Notes: generated by a model from the sequence alone, not told the origin. Shown: positions 43,470 to 53,243, numbered from the stretch's first letter. The stretch is 64,000 nt of DNA from Vibrio lentus (GCF_002875945.1 NZ_MCZK01000158.1:62001-126000); one strand, 5' to 3'. Numbers and translations: made by a program.

Positions 43470-44957
43470 ATGAACAAAGAAATTTTGGCGGTAGTAGAAG
43501 CTGTTTCTAATGAGAAAGCAGTTCCTCGTGAGCGTATTTTTGAAGCGCTTGAAATCGCGCTTGCAACGGCAACAAAAAAGAAAAGCGAACTAGAAATCGA
43601 AGTTCGTGTTGAAATTGACCGTAAAACGGGTAATTTCGAAACTTTCCGCCGTTGGGAAGCTGTTGAGGAAGTTGAATTCCCAACAAAAGAAATCTCTATT
43701 GAAGCTGCGAAGTACGATGACCCAGAGATCGAACTTGGCGGTTTCATTGAAGATGACATCGAATCAGTAACGTTTGACCGTATTACGACTCAAACGGCTA
43801 AGCAAGTTATCGTACAGAAAGTACGTGAAGCTGAGCGTGCTCAAATCGTTGAGCAGTTCATCGATAACGAAGGTGAGCTAGTTACTGGTGTTGTTAAGAA
43901 AGTAAACCGTGACACTATTATCCTAGACCTAGGTAGCAACGCTGAAGCGGTAATCCTTCGTGATGACCAGCTTCCTCGTGAAAACTTCCGCCCAGGTGAC
44001 CGTGTTCGTGGTCTTCTATACGCAGTTAAGCCAGAAGCTCGCGGCTTCCAGTTGTTCATTACTCGCTCGAAGCCTGAAATGCTAGCTGAACTATTCCGCG
44101 TTGAAGTGCCTGAGATTGGTGAAGAGCTAATTGAACTTAAAGGTGCTGCACGTGACGCTGGTTCTCGTGCTAAAATCGCTGTTAAAACAAACGACAAACG
44201 TATTGACCCTGTTGGTGCGTGTGTTGGTATGCGTGGTGCACGTGTACAAGCTGTTTCTAACGACCTTGGCGGTGAGCGTATCGATATCGTGCTTTGGGAC
44301 GATAACCCGGCACAATTCGTAATCAACGCAATGGCTCCTGCTGATGTGGCTTCTATCATCGTTGATGAAGATACACATTCAATGGACATCGCGGTTGAAG
44401 CTGACAACCTAGCGCAAGCTATCGGTCGTAGCGGTCAAAACGTACGTCTAGCTTCTCAACTAACGGGTTGGGAACTGAACGTAATGACTGTTGAAGATCT
44501 TCAGAAGAAGCACCAAGAAGAAGCAGTTGCTTCAATTGAAAACTTCATGAAGCACCTAGACATCGAAGAAGACTTTGCTCAAATGCTTGTTGAAGAAGGT
44601 TTCTCTACGCTTGAAGAAGTAGCCTACGTTCCTGTAAACGAGCTTCTTGAAGTGGACGGTCTAGACGAAGGTATCGTCGAAGAACTACGTAACCGCGCAA
44701 AAGACGCACTGACTACTCTAGCGCTAGCGAAAGAAGAAACTTTCGATGGTGTTGAGCCTGCTGAAGACCTACTTGCACTTGAAGGTCTTGAGCGTGAAAT
44801 GGCTTACAAGCTAGCTGCAAAAGGCGTTGCTACATTGGAAGACCTAGCTGACCAAGGCGTTGATGAACTAGAAGGCATCGAAGACCTAACTGCAGAGCGT
44901 GCGGGCGAGCTGATTATGGCTGCGCGTAACATCTGTTGGTTCGGCGACGAAGAATAA
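43470..44957 (+). CDS. nusA: Transcription termination/antitermination factor NusA
   Basis: The 495-residue protein, same length as E. coli NusA, has the RNA polymerase-binding N-terminal domain (1-130), S1 domain (135-200), two KH domains (about 200-345, with GACVGMRGARVQAV and AIGRSGQNVRLAS) and two C-terminal acidic helix-hairpin repeats (360-490). It modulates pausing, intrinsic termination and ribosomal antitermination. It often autoregulates its operon. Confidence 0.97.
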   Translation: MNKEILAVVEAVSNEKAVPRERIFEALEIALATATKKKSELEIEVRVEIDRKTGNFETFRRWEAVEEVEFPTKEISIEAAKYDDPEIELGGFIEDDIESVTFDRITTQTAKQVIVQKVREAERAQIVEQFIDNEGELVTGVVKKVNRDTIILDLGSNAEAVILRDDQLPRENFRPGDRVRGLLYAVKPEARGFQLFITRSKPEMLAELFRVEVPEIGEELIELKGAARDAGSRAKIAVKTNDKRIDPVGACVGMRGARVQAVSNDLGGERIDIVLWDDNPAQFVINAMAPADVASIIVDEDTHSMDIAVEADNLAQAIGRSGQNVRLASQLTGWELNVMTVEDLQKKHQEEAVASIENFMKHLDIEEDFAQMLVEEGFSTLEEVAYVPVNELLEVDGLDEGIVEELRNRAKDALTTLALAKEETFDGVEPAEDLLALEGLEREMAYKLAAKGVATLEDLADQGVDELEGIEDLTAERAGELIMAARNICWFGDEE

Positions 44958-44979
44958 TTCAGCAAGGAGAGAGAGCGGT

Positions 44980-47670
44980 ATGACACAATTAACAGTTAAA
45001 GCACTGAGTGAAGAGATTGGTACGCCAGTTGACCGCTTAATTGAACAACTTGCTGATGCAGGCATGAAGAAAGCAGGGTCGGATCAAGTGACTGATTCAG
45101 AGAAGCAAACATTGCTAACGCACCTTAAAAAGGAGCACGGCGATACTTCAGGTGAAACAGAACCGACTCGTTTAACTCTTCAACGCAAGACCCGCAGCAC
45201 GCTAAGTGTTGCCGCTGGAGGCGGTAAGAGTAAGGATGTTCAAGTAGAGGTACGTAAAAAACGTACTTACGTGAAGCGCAGCGCTATTGAAGATGAAGCG
45301 AAACGTGAGGCTGAGGATGTAGCTAATCGTGAAGCGGAAGAGAAAGCACAACGCGATGCTGAAGAGCAAGCGAAACGTGATGCTGCAGAGAAAGCACAGC
45401 GCGAAGCCGAAGCAAAAGTAACACGTGAAGCGGATGCAAAACGTGAAGCTGAAGAGAAGGCTCAACGCGCACAAGCTGATAAGGCTAAAAAAGACATGAA
45501 TTCAAAAAATGCAGACGCTAACGCACAAGCGAAAAAAGAAGCGGATGAACTAAAAGCTCGTCAAGAGCAAGAAGCAACTCGTAAAGCAGAAGCTGAAGCA
45601 GCTAAGCTTGTTGAAGAGGCTCGTAAGTTAGCAGAAGAAAACCAAGAACGTTGGTCTGAAGAAGAGAAGAAGAAGAAAGAGCAAGAGAAATCTGCGGATT
45701 ACCATGTGACTACTTCTACTTATGCTCGTGAAGCAGAAGATGCGGCTGATAAAAAAGATGAGAAAGCTCCTCGTCGTCGCAAGAAGAAACCTGCTCCAGC
45801 AGCTCAACCTGGCAACAACCGTGGTGGTCGTAACCAACGTGGTCGTGGCGGTAAAGGTAAGCTAGCTAAACCAACTTCAATGCAACAAGGCTTCGATAAG
45901 TCAGCAACTGTTGCTAAATCTGATGTTGCTATCGGCGAAACTATCGTTGTTTCTGAACTGGCTAGCAAAATGTCAGTTAAAGCAACTGAAGTTATCAAAG
46001 TGATGATGAAGATGGGCGCTATGGCGACTATCAACCAAGTGATCGACCAAGAAACAGCACAACTTGTTGCTGAAGAAATGGGCCACAAGGTTATCCTTCG
46101 CAAAGAAAACGAATTAGAAGAAGCAGTGCTAGCTGACCGTGATAGCGATGCTATCGCAGAAGGTCGTGCTCCTGTTGTTACTATCATGGGTCACGTTGAC
46201 CACGGTAAAACTTCTACACTTGATTACATTCGTAAAGCACACGTTGCTTCTGGCGAAGCTGGCGGTATCACGCAGCACATTGGTGCTTACCACGTAGATA
46301 CTGACAACGGCATGATCACGTTCCTTGATACTCCTGGACACGCGGCGTTTACAGCTATGCGTGCTCGTGGTGCTCAAGCGACAGATATCGTTGTACTTGT
46401 TGTTGCAGCAGACGATGGCGTAATGCCACAAACAATCGAAGCAATCCAGCACGCGAAAGCGGCAGGTGTTCCTCTGATTGTTGCTGTGAACAAGATCGAC
46501 AAAGAGGGTGCAAACCCAGACAACGTTAAGAATGAGCTAGCTCAATACGACGTTATCCCTGAAGAATGGGGCGGTGAGAACATCTTCGTTCACATCTCTG
46601 CAAAACAGGGTACAAACATCGATGGTCTTCTAGAAGCTATCCTTCTTCAGTCTGAAGTTCTTGAGCTTACAGCGGTTAAAGAAGGCATGGCATCTGGTGT
46701 TGTTGTTGAATCTCGTCTTGATAAAGGTCGCGGTCCAGTTGCAACAGTACTAGTACAGTCTGGTACTCTAAACAAAGGCGACATCGTTCTTTGTGGTCAA
46801 GAGTACGGCCGTGTTCGTGCAATGCGTGATGAAAACGGTAAAGACATCGAAACTGCAGGCCCATCTATCCCTGTAGAAATTCTAGGTCTTTCTGGCGTTC
46901 CTGCTTCAGGTGATGAAGCAACGGTTGTACGTGATGAGCGTAAAGCGCGTGAAGTTGCAAACTACCGTCAAGGTAAATTCCGTGATGTTAAACTAGCTCG
47001 CCAACAAAAAGCGAAACTAGAGAACATGTTCGCGAACATGACTGCTGGTGAAGTTGCTGAACTTAACGTTGTACTTAAAGCTGACGTTCAAGGTTCTGTA
47101 GAAGCGATTGCTGACTCTCTACTGAAACTGTCAACTGACGAAGTTAAAGTGAACATCGTAGGTTCTGGTGTTGGTGGTATTACGGAAACTGATGCAACGC
47201 TTGCAGCAGCTTCTAACGCTATCATCCTTGGTTTCAACGTACGTGCTGACGCAACTGCGCGCGGTACTGTTCAGAATGAAAACCTAGACCTACGTTACTA
47301 CTCAATCATCTACCAACTGATCGACGAAGTGAAACAGGCGATGGGCGGTATGCTTGCTCCTGAATTCCGTCAAGAGATCATTGGTCTTGCTCAAGTTCGT
47401 GACGTATTTAAGTCGCCTAAACTTGGTGCAATCGCTGGTTGTATCGTTACTGAAGGTACTATTAAGCGTAGCAACCCAATCCGCGTACTTCGCGAAAACG
47501 TTGTTATCTACGAAGGTGAACTAGAGTCACTTCGTCGCTTTAAAGATGACGTTCAAGAAGTTAAAAATGGTTACGAGTGTGGTATCGGCGTTAAGAACTA
47601 CAACGACGTTCGCGTTGGTGACCAGATCGAAGTATTCGAAATTGTTGAAGTTAAACGTACTCTAGACTAA
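44980..47670 (+). CDS. infB: Translation initiation factor IF-2
   Basis: IF-2 is the GTPase that brings initiator tRNA to the 30S subunit and joins the subunits. The 896-residue protein has an IF2_N domain (1-55), a long Ala/Glu/Lys/Arg helix (about 95-235), a second IF2_N (around 320-370), the G domain with GHVDHGKT (404-411), DTPGH and NKID, then domains II-IV. Start ATG has an AAGGAG site. Internal in-frame starts might give shorter isoforms as in E. coli, but I could not identify a convincing one. Confidence 0.97.
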   Translation: MTQLTVKALSEEIGTPVDRLIEQLADAGMKKAGSDQVTDSEKQTLLTHLKKEHGDTSGETEPTRLTLQRKTRSTLSVAAGGGKSKDVQVEVRKKRTYVKRSAIEDEAKREAEDVANREAEEKAQRDAEEQAKRDAAEKAQREAEAKVTREADAKREAEEKAQRAQADKAKKDMNSKNADANAQAKKEADELKARQEQEATRKAEAEAAKLVEEARKLAEENQERWSEEEKKKKEQEKSADYHVTTSTYAREAEDAADKKDEKAPRRRKKKPAPAAQPGNNRGGRNQRGRGGKGKLAKPTSMQQGFDKSATVAKSDVAIGETIVVSELASKMSVKATEVIKVMMKMGAMATINQVIDQETAQLVAEEMGHKVILRKENELEEAVLADRDSDAIAEGRAPVVTIMGHVDHGKTSTLDYIRKAHVASGEAGGITQHIGAYHVDTDNGMITFLDTPGHAAFTAMRARGAQATDIVVLVVAADDGVMPQTIEAIQHAKAAGVPLIVAVNKIDKEGANPDNVKNELAQYDVIPEEWGGENIFVHISAKQGTNIDGLLEAILLQSEVLELTAVKEGMASGVVVESRLDKGRGPVATVLVQSGTLNKGDIVLCGQEYGRVRAMRDENGKDIETAGPSIPVEILGLSGVPASGDEATVVRDERKAREVANYRQGKFRDVKLARQQKAKLENMFANMTAGEVAELNVVLKADVQGSVEAIADSLLKLSTDEVKVNIVGSGVGGITETDATLAAASNAIILGFNVRADATARGTVQNENLDLRYYSIIYQLIDEVKQAMGGMLAPEFRQEIIGLAQVRDVFKSPKLGAIAGCIVTEGTIKRSNPIRVLRENVVIYEGELESLRRFKDDVQEVKNGYECGIGVKNYNDVRVGDQIEVFEIVEVKRTLD

Positions 47671-47752
47671 TCAGTCTGTACGACTCGACATATTGACTAA
47701 GGTTACTAACATTACTAGTAAAGGTAATAAGTAATCGGTTGTTGAATACACC

Positions 47753-47783
47753 ATGGGGGGCTGGTAATTACCAAGCCCCCCAT
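47753..47783 (+). other. Stable hairpin between infB and rbfA
   Basis: ATGGGGGGCT and AGCCCCCCAT form a 10-bp GC-rich stem, extended by GGT/ACC with a one-base bulge and an aatt loop. No strong T-run follows, so it may be a processing or stabilising element inside the operon. Confidence 0.6.
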
Positions 47784-47804
47784 CTTTCTAAGTGAGAAAA
47801 GAAA

Positions 47805-48218
47805 ATGTCAAAAGAATTTAGCCGCACACAACGTGTGTCTCAGCAGCTTCAAAAAGAGCTAGCACTTATCCTACAACGTGAAGTTCGTGACTCACGCATT
47901 GGTATGGTAACGATTTCAGATGTAGAAGTGTCTCGTGACCTTGCTTACGCAAAAGTGTTCGTGACTTTCCTATGTATCGGTGAGCAAACACCTGAATCAT
48001 GTCTTGCTGCTCTTAAAGAGCATGAAGTGCCAGTTCGTATGGCTCTTGGTAAGCGTATTCGTCACCGTCTAACGCCTGAAGTTCGCTTTACTTACGACAA
48101 CACTTTGGTTGAAGGCATGCGTATGTCTAACCTAGTTAGCGAAGTATTGAACGACGACAAGCGTAAGCAAGAAGAAGCAGGCCGTACTGAGGATACTCAG
48201 TCTAAGGACGAAGAGTAA
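47805..48218 (+). CDS. rbfA: 30S ribosome-binding factor RbfA
   Basis: RbfA binds near helix 1 of 16S rRNA in 30S maturation and cold adaptation. The 137-residue protein has a KH-type core with the family segments RTQRVSQQLQKELALILQ and RLTPEVRFTYDNTL, and a charged tail. Its stop overlaps the truB start by one base (TAATG), so translation is coupled. Confidence 0.95.
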   Translation: MSKEFSRTQRVSQQLQKELALILQREVRDSRIGMVTISDVEVSRDLAYAKVFVTFLCIGEQTPESCLAALKEHEVPVRMALGKRIRHRLTPEVRFTYDNTLVEGMRMSNLVSEVLNDDKRKQEEAGRTEDTQSKDEE

Positions 48219-49171
48219 TGGCTCGCCGTCGTAAAGGTCGCCCTATAAACGGGGTAATTCTGTTAGATAAGCCGACAGGTATTTCATCTAATGATGCACT
48301 GCAAAAAGTAAAACGCATTTACTTTGCAGAGAAAGCAGGGCACACCGGTGCTCTGGATCCTCTTGCGACTGGCATGCTGCCAATTTGTCTTGGTGAAGCA
48401 ACGAAGTTTTCTCAGTTTCTATTAGATTCTGATAAGCGCTACGTTGTTATCGCTAAGCTTGGTGAGCGTACCAATACCTCTGACTCTGATGGTGAAGTGG
48501 TTGAGACGCGTGATATCAACGTGACTCAAGAGCAACTTGAACGCTGCATTGCAAGCTTCAAAGGTGAAACCGACCAGATTCCATCAATGTTCTCTGCATT
48601 GAAGTATCAAGGTAAGCCTTTGTATGAATACGCACGTGCAGGTATCGAGGTTCCTCGTGAGTCTCGCAAGATCACTGTGTATTCTATTGAGCTACTTCGC
48701 TTTGAAGGTGATGAAGTTGAGATGGAAGTGCATTGTTCTAAAGGGACTTACATCCGTACGATCACCGACGATCTTGGTGAAATGCTAGGTTGTGGTGCTC
48801 ACGTGACAATGCTTCGTCGTACTGGTGTTGCAAAGTACCCGTATGAACGCATGGTTACCTTGGAACAGCTGAACGAAATTCTAGAGCAAGCACAAGCGCA
48901 AGAAATTGCACCCAAAGAGTTGCTTGATCCATTGCTAATGCCAATGGACACGGCTGTAGAAGATTTACCTGAAGTTAACTTGAATGCGGAACTGACTGAT
49001 CTTGTTCAGCACGGTATGCCAGTTCAAGTCGCAGGCGCTCCTGCTGAAGGTACCGTTCGCATGACAAGCGGTGAAGAGAAGCTGTTTGTTGGCGTTGCTC
49101 AAATTGCTGAAGATGGCCGAGTTGCACCGAAACGTTTGGTTGTTTTCAGAGATGAAGAGCCACAAGCGTAA
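48218..49171 (+). CDS. truB: tRNA pseudouridine55 synthase TruB
   Basis: TruB makes the universal pseudouridine 55 in the T-loop of tRNAs. The 317-residue protein shows GVILLDKPTGISSN, the catalytic Asp in AGHTGALDPLATGMLP (about residue 48) and the SKGTYIRTI segment, then a C-terminal PUA-like domain. It overlaps rbfA by one base. Confidence 0.96.
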   Translation: MARRRKGRPINGVILLDKPTGISSNDALQKVKRIYFAEKAGHTGALDPLATGMLPICLGEATKFSQFLLDSDKRYVVIAKLGERTNTSDSDGEVVETRDINVTQEQLERCIASFKGETDQIPSMFSALKYQGKPLYEYARAGIEVPRESRKITVYSIELLRFEGDEVEMEVHCSKGTYIRTITDDLGEMLGCGAHVTMLRRTGVAKYPYERMVTLEQLNEILEQAQAQEIAPKELLDPLLMPMDTAVEDLPEVNLNAELTDLVQHGMPVQVAGAPAEGTVRMTSGEEKLFVGVAQIAEDGRVAPKRLVVFRDEEPQA

Positions 49172-49245
49172 CGTTTAAATTCAGTCTGATATTAGCGCTG
49201 AGTCGTGAAAGGCGAGTAAATAATCAAGACGAGTAGATAATACAG

Positions 49246-49280
49246 AAAGCGAGCCTTTAATTTTAATGGTTCGCTTTTTT
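49246..49280 (+). terminator. Rho-independent terminator after truB
   Basis: AAAGCGAGCC pairs with GGTTCGCTTT over 10 positions including one G-T, with six T following. It lies about 75 bp past truB. Confidence 0.8.
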
Positions 49281-49304
49281 CGTTTTTCATCAGTTCGATT
49301 GTTA

Positions 49305-49333
49305 TTGCACCAACCCGTAAACTTCCCTATAAT
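49305..49333 (+). promoter_or_regulatory. Probable rpsO promoter
   Basis: TTGCAC (49305-49310) and TATAAT (49328-49333) are spaced by 17 bp. The mRNA leader would be about 65 nt, space for the S15 autoregulatory fold known in enterobacteria, although I could not establish a pseudoknot here. Confidence 0.7.
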
Positions 49334-49406
49334 CCTCGGCTCGCGTAGCGGCTGAATCAGAGATTGGCTGCTACAAATATAAACTTACTCTTATCAGGAG
49401 AGATTT

Positions 49407-49676
49407 ATGTCTCTGAATGCAGAAACTAAAGCAGCAATCGTTGCAGAATACGCACAATCTGAAGGCGACACAGGTTCACCAGAAGTACAAGTAGCACTAC
49501 TTACTGCTTCTATCAACCACCTACAAGGTCACTTCAAAGCGCACAAACACGATCACCACAGCCGTCGTGGTCTATTACGTATGGTTTCTAGCCGTCGTAA
49601 GCTTCTTGATTACTTGAAAGGCAAAAACCTTACTCGTTACCAAGACCTAATCAAGCGTCTAGGCCTACGTCGCTAA
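49407..49676 (+). CDS. rpsO: 30S ribosomal protein S15
   Basis: S15 is a primary 16S rRNA-binding protein in the central domain. The 89-residue protein has the expected length and the conserved HxxDHHSRRGLLRMVSSRRKLLDYL core. Start ATG follows a GGAGAG site. It has its own promoter and terminator ahead of pnp. Confidence 0.97.
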   Translation: MSLNAETKAAIVAEYAQSEGDTGSPEVQVALLTASINHLQGHFKAHKHDHHSRRGLLRMVSSRRKLLDYLKGKNLTRYQDLIKRLGLRR

Positions 49677-49704
49677 TAGCGATGTCTGCAAAGACAGTTT
49701 GAAG

Positions 49705-49732
49705 AAAAGGAGCATTTATGCTCCTTTTTTTG
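49705..49732 (+). terminator. Rho-independent terminator of rpsO
   Basis: AAAAGGAGCAT-tt-ATGCTCCTTTT is an 11-bp stem followed by more T, 29 bp past rpsO. Confidence 0.92.
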
Positions 49733-49817
49733 TGCCTGTAAGAAAATGTTTGGCCGGATGCACAGAATATCATCTGGCTTTTTCTGATAGGAAATATCTC
49801 TCCTAATAAAAATAGTT

Positions 49818-50041
49818 TATACTACGCCCGCCTATGCGTTTTCAACGTTGGGCAATCAACCTCTCAAGACGTTACAGTCACAGATGTCGGCCAATAGGTC
49901 GCGACTATTCAAAGGCGGATTTGGTCTTAATTCGGCGTATGAACTCATACAAAGAAGCATCATTCCCAAGTCTCTTTTCACTAGTCGCGATTGGTAATAT
50001 CTTGAGTCATTCTTCACTTAATCTAAAGTCATGACTTTAGA
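49818..50041 (+). promoter_or_regulatory. pnp promoter and long double-stranded leader
   Basis: TATACT (49818-49823) is a likely -10. The leader can form a long stem: TCGCGACTA (49899-49907) pairs perfectly with TAGTCGCGA (49982-49990), extended by CCAA/TTGG and AGAT/ATCT. A second element is a 20-bp perfect palindrome (50022-50041, core CTAAAGTC/GACTTTAG) just before the pnp ribosome site. In E. coli an RNase III-cut leader stem mediates PNPase autocontrol; this arrangement fits that role. A 66-codon frame (49834-50034) in this region is probably not translated. Confidence 0.6.
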
Positions 50042-50055
50042 GCTAAGGATATACA

Positions 50056-52176
50056 ATGTTTGAAAAACCAGTTGTAAAATCGTTCCAGTACGGTAACCAC
50101 ACCGTTACTCTAGAAACGGGCGTAATGGCACGTCAAGCTACTGCTGCTGTAATGGCGACTATGGACGATACATCAGTATTCGTTTCTGTTGTTGCTAAGA
50201 AAGAAGCTGTTGCAGGCCAAGATTTCTTCCCTCTAACAGTTAACTACCAAGAGCGTACATACGCTGCGGGTAAAATCCCTGGTGGTTTCTTCAAGCGTGA
50301 AGGTCGTCCTTCTGAAGGCGAAACGCTAACAGCTCGTCTGATTGACCGTCCAATTCGTCCACTTTTCCCAAGTGCATTTAAAAACGAAGTTCAAGTTATC
50401 GCTACGGTTGTTTCTATCAACCCTGACGTAAACCCAGACATGATCACTATGATCGCAACGTCTGCTGCGCTTGCTATCTCTGGTGCTCCATTCAATGGTC
50501 CTATCGGTGCTGCACGTGTTGGTCACATCGATGGCGAACTTGTTCTTAACCCATCAAATACTGAGCTTGAAAACTCTAAACTAGACCTAGTTGTGTCTGG
50601 TACAGAAGGCGCAGTACTTATGGTTGAATCTGAAGCAGATAACCTATCTGAAGAAGAAATGCTTTCAGCTGTTGTTTACGGTCACGACCAACAACAAGTT
50701 GTAATCAAAGCGATCAACGAATTTGCAGCTGAAGTTGCAACTCCATCTTGGAACTGGGAAGCACCAGTAGTTAACACTGAGCTTAAAGCTCGTGTTGCTG
50801 AACTGGCTGAAACTCGTCTATCTGACGCGTACCAGATCACAGAGAAAATGGCTCGTTACGAGCAAGTTGGCGCAATCAAAACTGAAGCGGTTGCTGCTCT
50901 TCTAGCTCAAGACGAAAACCTAGATGAGCGCGAAATCCGCGGCATGCTTGGTTCTCTAGAGAAAAACGTAGTACGTAGCCGCATCATTGCTGGCAACCCA
51001 CGTATCGATGGCCGTGAAAAAGACATGGTTCGTGCGCTAGACGTGCGTACTGGTGTTCTTCCACGTACACACGGTTCTTCTCTATTCACTCGTGGTGAAA
51101 CTCAAGCTCTTGTTACTGCAACTCTTGGTACACAACGTGATGCACAAATCATCGACAGCCTAATGGGTGAGAAGAAAGACAACTTCCTTCTACACTACAA
51201 CTTCCCTCCATACTGTGTAGGTGAGACTGGTTTCGTTGGTTCTCCTAAGCGTCGTGAAATTGGTCACGGTAAGCTTGCTAAACGTGGTATCCAAGCAGTA
51301 ATGCCTTCTGTTGACGAATTCCCATACACAGTTCGTGTTGTATCGGAAATCACAGAATCTAACGGTTCTTCTTCAATGGCTTCTGTATGTGGTACATCTC
51401 TAGCTCTTATGGATGCTGGTGTTCCAATCAAAGCTTCTGTTGCGGGTATCGCAATGGGTCTTGTTAAAGAAGGCGACGATTTCGTTGTTCTTTCTGACAT
51501 CCTTGGCGACGAAGATCACCTAGGTGACATGGACTTTAAAGTAGCAGGTACTAACGCTGGTATCACTGCACTTCAAATGGACATCAAGATCGAAGGTATC
51601 ACTAAAGAGATCATGCAAATTGCACTTAACCAAGCGCAAGGTGCACGTAAGCACATCCTTTCTGTAATGGATGAAGCTATCTCTGGTGCTCGTGAAGATA
51701 TCTCTGAATTCGCTCCACGTATCCACACAATGAAAATCAGCTCTGATAAGATCAAAGATGTTATCGGTAAAGGCGGCGCAGTTATCCGTGCTCTTTGTGA
51801 AGAAACGGGTACTACAATCGAAATCGAAGACGATGGCACAATCAAGATTGCTGCTACTGAAGGCGCAGCTGCTAAAGAAGCTATCCGTCGTATCGAAGAG
51901 ATCACTGCTGAAGTTGAAGTTGGCCGCATTTACCAAGGTAAAGTTGCTCGTCTAGCTGATTTCGGTGCATTCGTTACTATCCTTCCAGGTAAAGATGGTC
52001 TAGTACACATCTCTCAAATCGCTGACAAGCGTGTTGAGAAAGTGTCTGACTACCTAACTGAAGGTCAAGAAGTACCAGTTAAGGTTCTTGAAATTGACCG
52101 TCAAGGCCGTGTACGTCTAAGCATGAAAGAAGCAGTTGAAACGCCAGCTGAAGGCGAAGCACCTGCTGCTGAGTAA
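50056..52176 (+). CDS. pnp: Polyribonucleotide nucleotidyltransferase (PNPase)
   Basis: PNPase is a trimeric 3'-to-5' phosphorolytic exoribonuclease and degradosome component. The 706-residue protein has two RNase PH-like domains (about 5-215 and 310-540) separated by an all-helical segment, then a KH domain (about 555-615, IGKGGAVIRALCEE) and an S1 domain (about 620-690, GRIYQGKVARLADFGAFV). The FFKREGRPSEGE loop for RNA contact is conserved. Confidence 0.97.
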   Translation: MFEKPVVKSFQYGNHTVTLETGVMARQATAAVMATMDDTSVFVSVVAKKEAVAGQDFFPLTVNYQERTYAAGKIPGGFFKREGRPSEGETLTARLIDRPIRPLFPSAFKNEVQVIATVVSINPDVNPDMITMIATSAALAISGAPFNGPIGAARVGHIDGELVLNPSNTELENSKLDLVVSGTEGAVLMVESEADNLSEEEMLSAVVYGHDQQQVVIKAINEFAAEVATPSWNWEAPVVNTELKARVAELAETRLSDAYQITEKMARYEQVGAIKTEAVAALLAQDENLDEREIRGMLGSLEKNVVRSRIIAGNPRIDGREKDMVRALDVRTGVLPRTHGSSLFTRGETQALVTATLGTQRDAQIIDSLMGEKKDNFLLHYNFPPYCVGETGFVGSPKRREIGHGKLAKRGIQAVMPSVDEFPYTVRVVSEITESNGSSSMASVCGTSLALMDAGVPIKASVAGIAMGLVKEGDDFVVLSDILGDEDHLGDMDFKVAGTNAGITALQMDIKIEGITKEIMQIALNQAQGARKHILSVMDEAISGAREDISEFAPRIHTMKISSDKIKDVIGKGGAVIRALCEETGTTIEIEDDGTIKIAATEGAAAKEAIRRIEEITAEVEVGRIYQGKVARLADFGAFVTILPGKDGLVHISQIADKRVEKVSDYLTEGQEVPVKVLEIDRQGRVRLSMKEAVETPAEGEAPAAE

Positions 52177-52244
52177 TTCTTAGCCTACTAATGGGACTAT
52201 CGCTTTTTAGTGATTTCTAACCCATTGGTAAAAAAGCATGTTAT

Positions 52245-52272
52245 AAAGGGGAGCATATCGCTCCCCTTTTTT
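52245..52272 (+). terminator. Rho-independent terminator of pnp
   Basis: AAAGGGGAGC and GCTCCCCTTT form a 10-bp stem with a 5-nt loop and a T-run. It lies 70 bp past pnp. Confidence 0.93.
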
Positions 52273-52300
52273 ATTGCGGTCATAACAGGAGTAATTATTT

Positions 52301-53224
52301 GTGAAATGGTTTCAAACCGCGAGTATGTGTTTACTGCTTGTACTAACTGGTTGTGCGACAACATCAGATAACACCTCACGTTGGGTTTATCCACCAATGG
52401 CTGTGCCGCTTCAACCAAGTGTTCAGCAAGAAGTGCAAATAGCACGCCTTAGTCAGTTATTACAGCGCCCAGACTTGAACGATGAAGTTCGAGCTAAAAT
52501 GTTGTTCGAGCGTGGTAACTACTACGACAGCGTTGGCCTGCGTGATTTAGCACGTCTTGATTTCAATCAGTCTCTTTCATTGAACCCCGCTCAACCTGAT
52601 ATCTTCAACCTTTTGGGTGTTTACTTTACGCAAGTAGGGGAGTTTGATGCCGCTTATGAATCTTTTGATTCGACGTTAGAGCTTGATCCTGCAAACTCAT
52701 ATGCAGAACGAAATCGCTCTATCGCACTCTACTATGGCGAGCGCTATGACTTAGCCAATGAAGAGATGATGAAGCACTACGCTGATGATCCTAGCGATCC
52801 GTTCCGCACTCTGTGGCTTTACATCATTCAGCATGAACTCACGCCAGAACAAGCGAAGCTTGATTTGCAAAAGCGTTACGAGAGTCGTGATGAACAGTGG
52901 GGCTGGGTATTAGTTGCGATCATGCTTGAAGATATTACCGAAGAGCAAGCGTTTAAAGCTATCCTAACGGGGACTCGTGACAATACGCTGCTAGCTCAAC
53001 GCCTGACTGAAACGTACTTCTACCTTGCTAAGCGTCACCACATGAATGGTGATTACGCGAATGCTATCTCTTTGTACAAGTTAGCGGTTTCTTTTAACGT
53101 GTATGAATACGTAGAACACCGTTACTCTTTCTTAGAGTTAAGCCGTATTTTTAGTACGCTTAAGGCCGAACATTTAGCGCAAGCTAAGTTGGCCGCTGCC
53201 GAAGAAGAAGCTAACGCTAAGTAA
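52301..53224 (+). CDS. nlpI: Lipoprotein NlpI, TPR adaptor
   Basis: NlpI is an outer-membrane lipoprotein that gathers murein endopeptidases and the Prc protease to control wall hydrolases. The 307-residue protein has a lipobox LVLTGC (Cys18) and TPR-like repeats across about 60-170 (ARLDFNQSLSLNPAQPDIFNLLGVY). Translation starts at GTG with AGGAG 9 nt upstream. The short space after the pnp terminator suggests readthrough or a weak own promoter. A functional link to the M23 peptidase at 28817-30106 is plausible but inferred. Confidence 0.93.
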   Translation: MKWFQTASMCLLLVLTGCATTSDNTSRWVYPPMAVPLQPSVQQEVQIARLSQLLQRPDLNDEVRAKMLFERGNYYDSVGLRDLARLDFNQSLSLNPAQPDIFNLLGVYFTQVGEFDAAYESFDSTLELDPANSYAERNRSIALYYGERYDLANEEMMKHYADDPSDPFRTLWLYIIQHELTPEQAKLDLQKRYESRDEQWGWVLVAIMLEDITEEQAFKAILTGTRDNTLLAQRLTETYFYLAKRHHMNGDYANAISLYKLAVSFNVYEYVEHRYSFLELSRIFSTLKAEHLAQAKLAAAEEEANAK

Positions 53225-53243
53225 GCGATACATTTTGATTCCG

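Noticed and set aside
43841..44407. 188-codon minus-strand frame opposite nusA
   Set aside because: It is antisense shadow coding of a well-conserved gene, rich in Ser/Arg/Thr as expected from reverse reading.
45280..45700. Repetitive GAAGCN/AAACGT-rich tract considered as a DNA repeat array
   Set aside because: It encodes the Ala/Glu/Lys/Arg helix that is normal in IF-2.
45202..46452. Several long minus-strand frames opposite infB
   Set aside because: They mirror the biased codons of the Glu/Lys/Ala-rich and G-domain parts of infB; no start signals.
49834..50034. 66-codon ORF in the pnp leader
   Set aside because: It has no ribosome site and covers the structured pnp leader; its composition is unlike the local genes.
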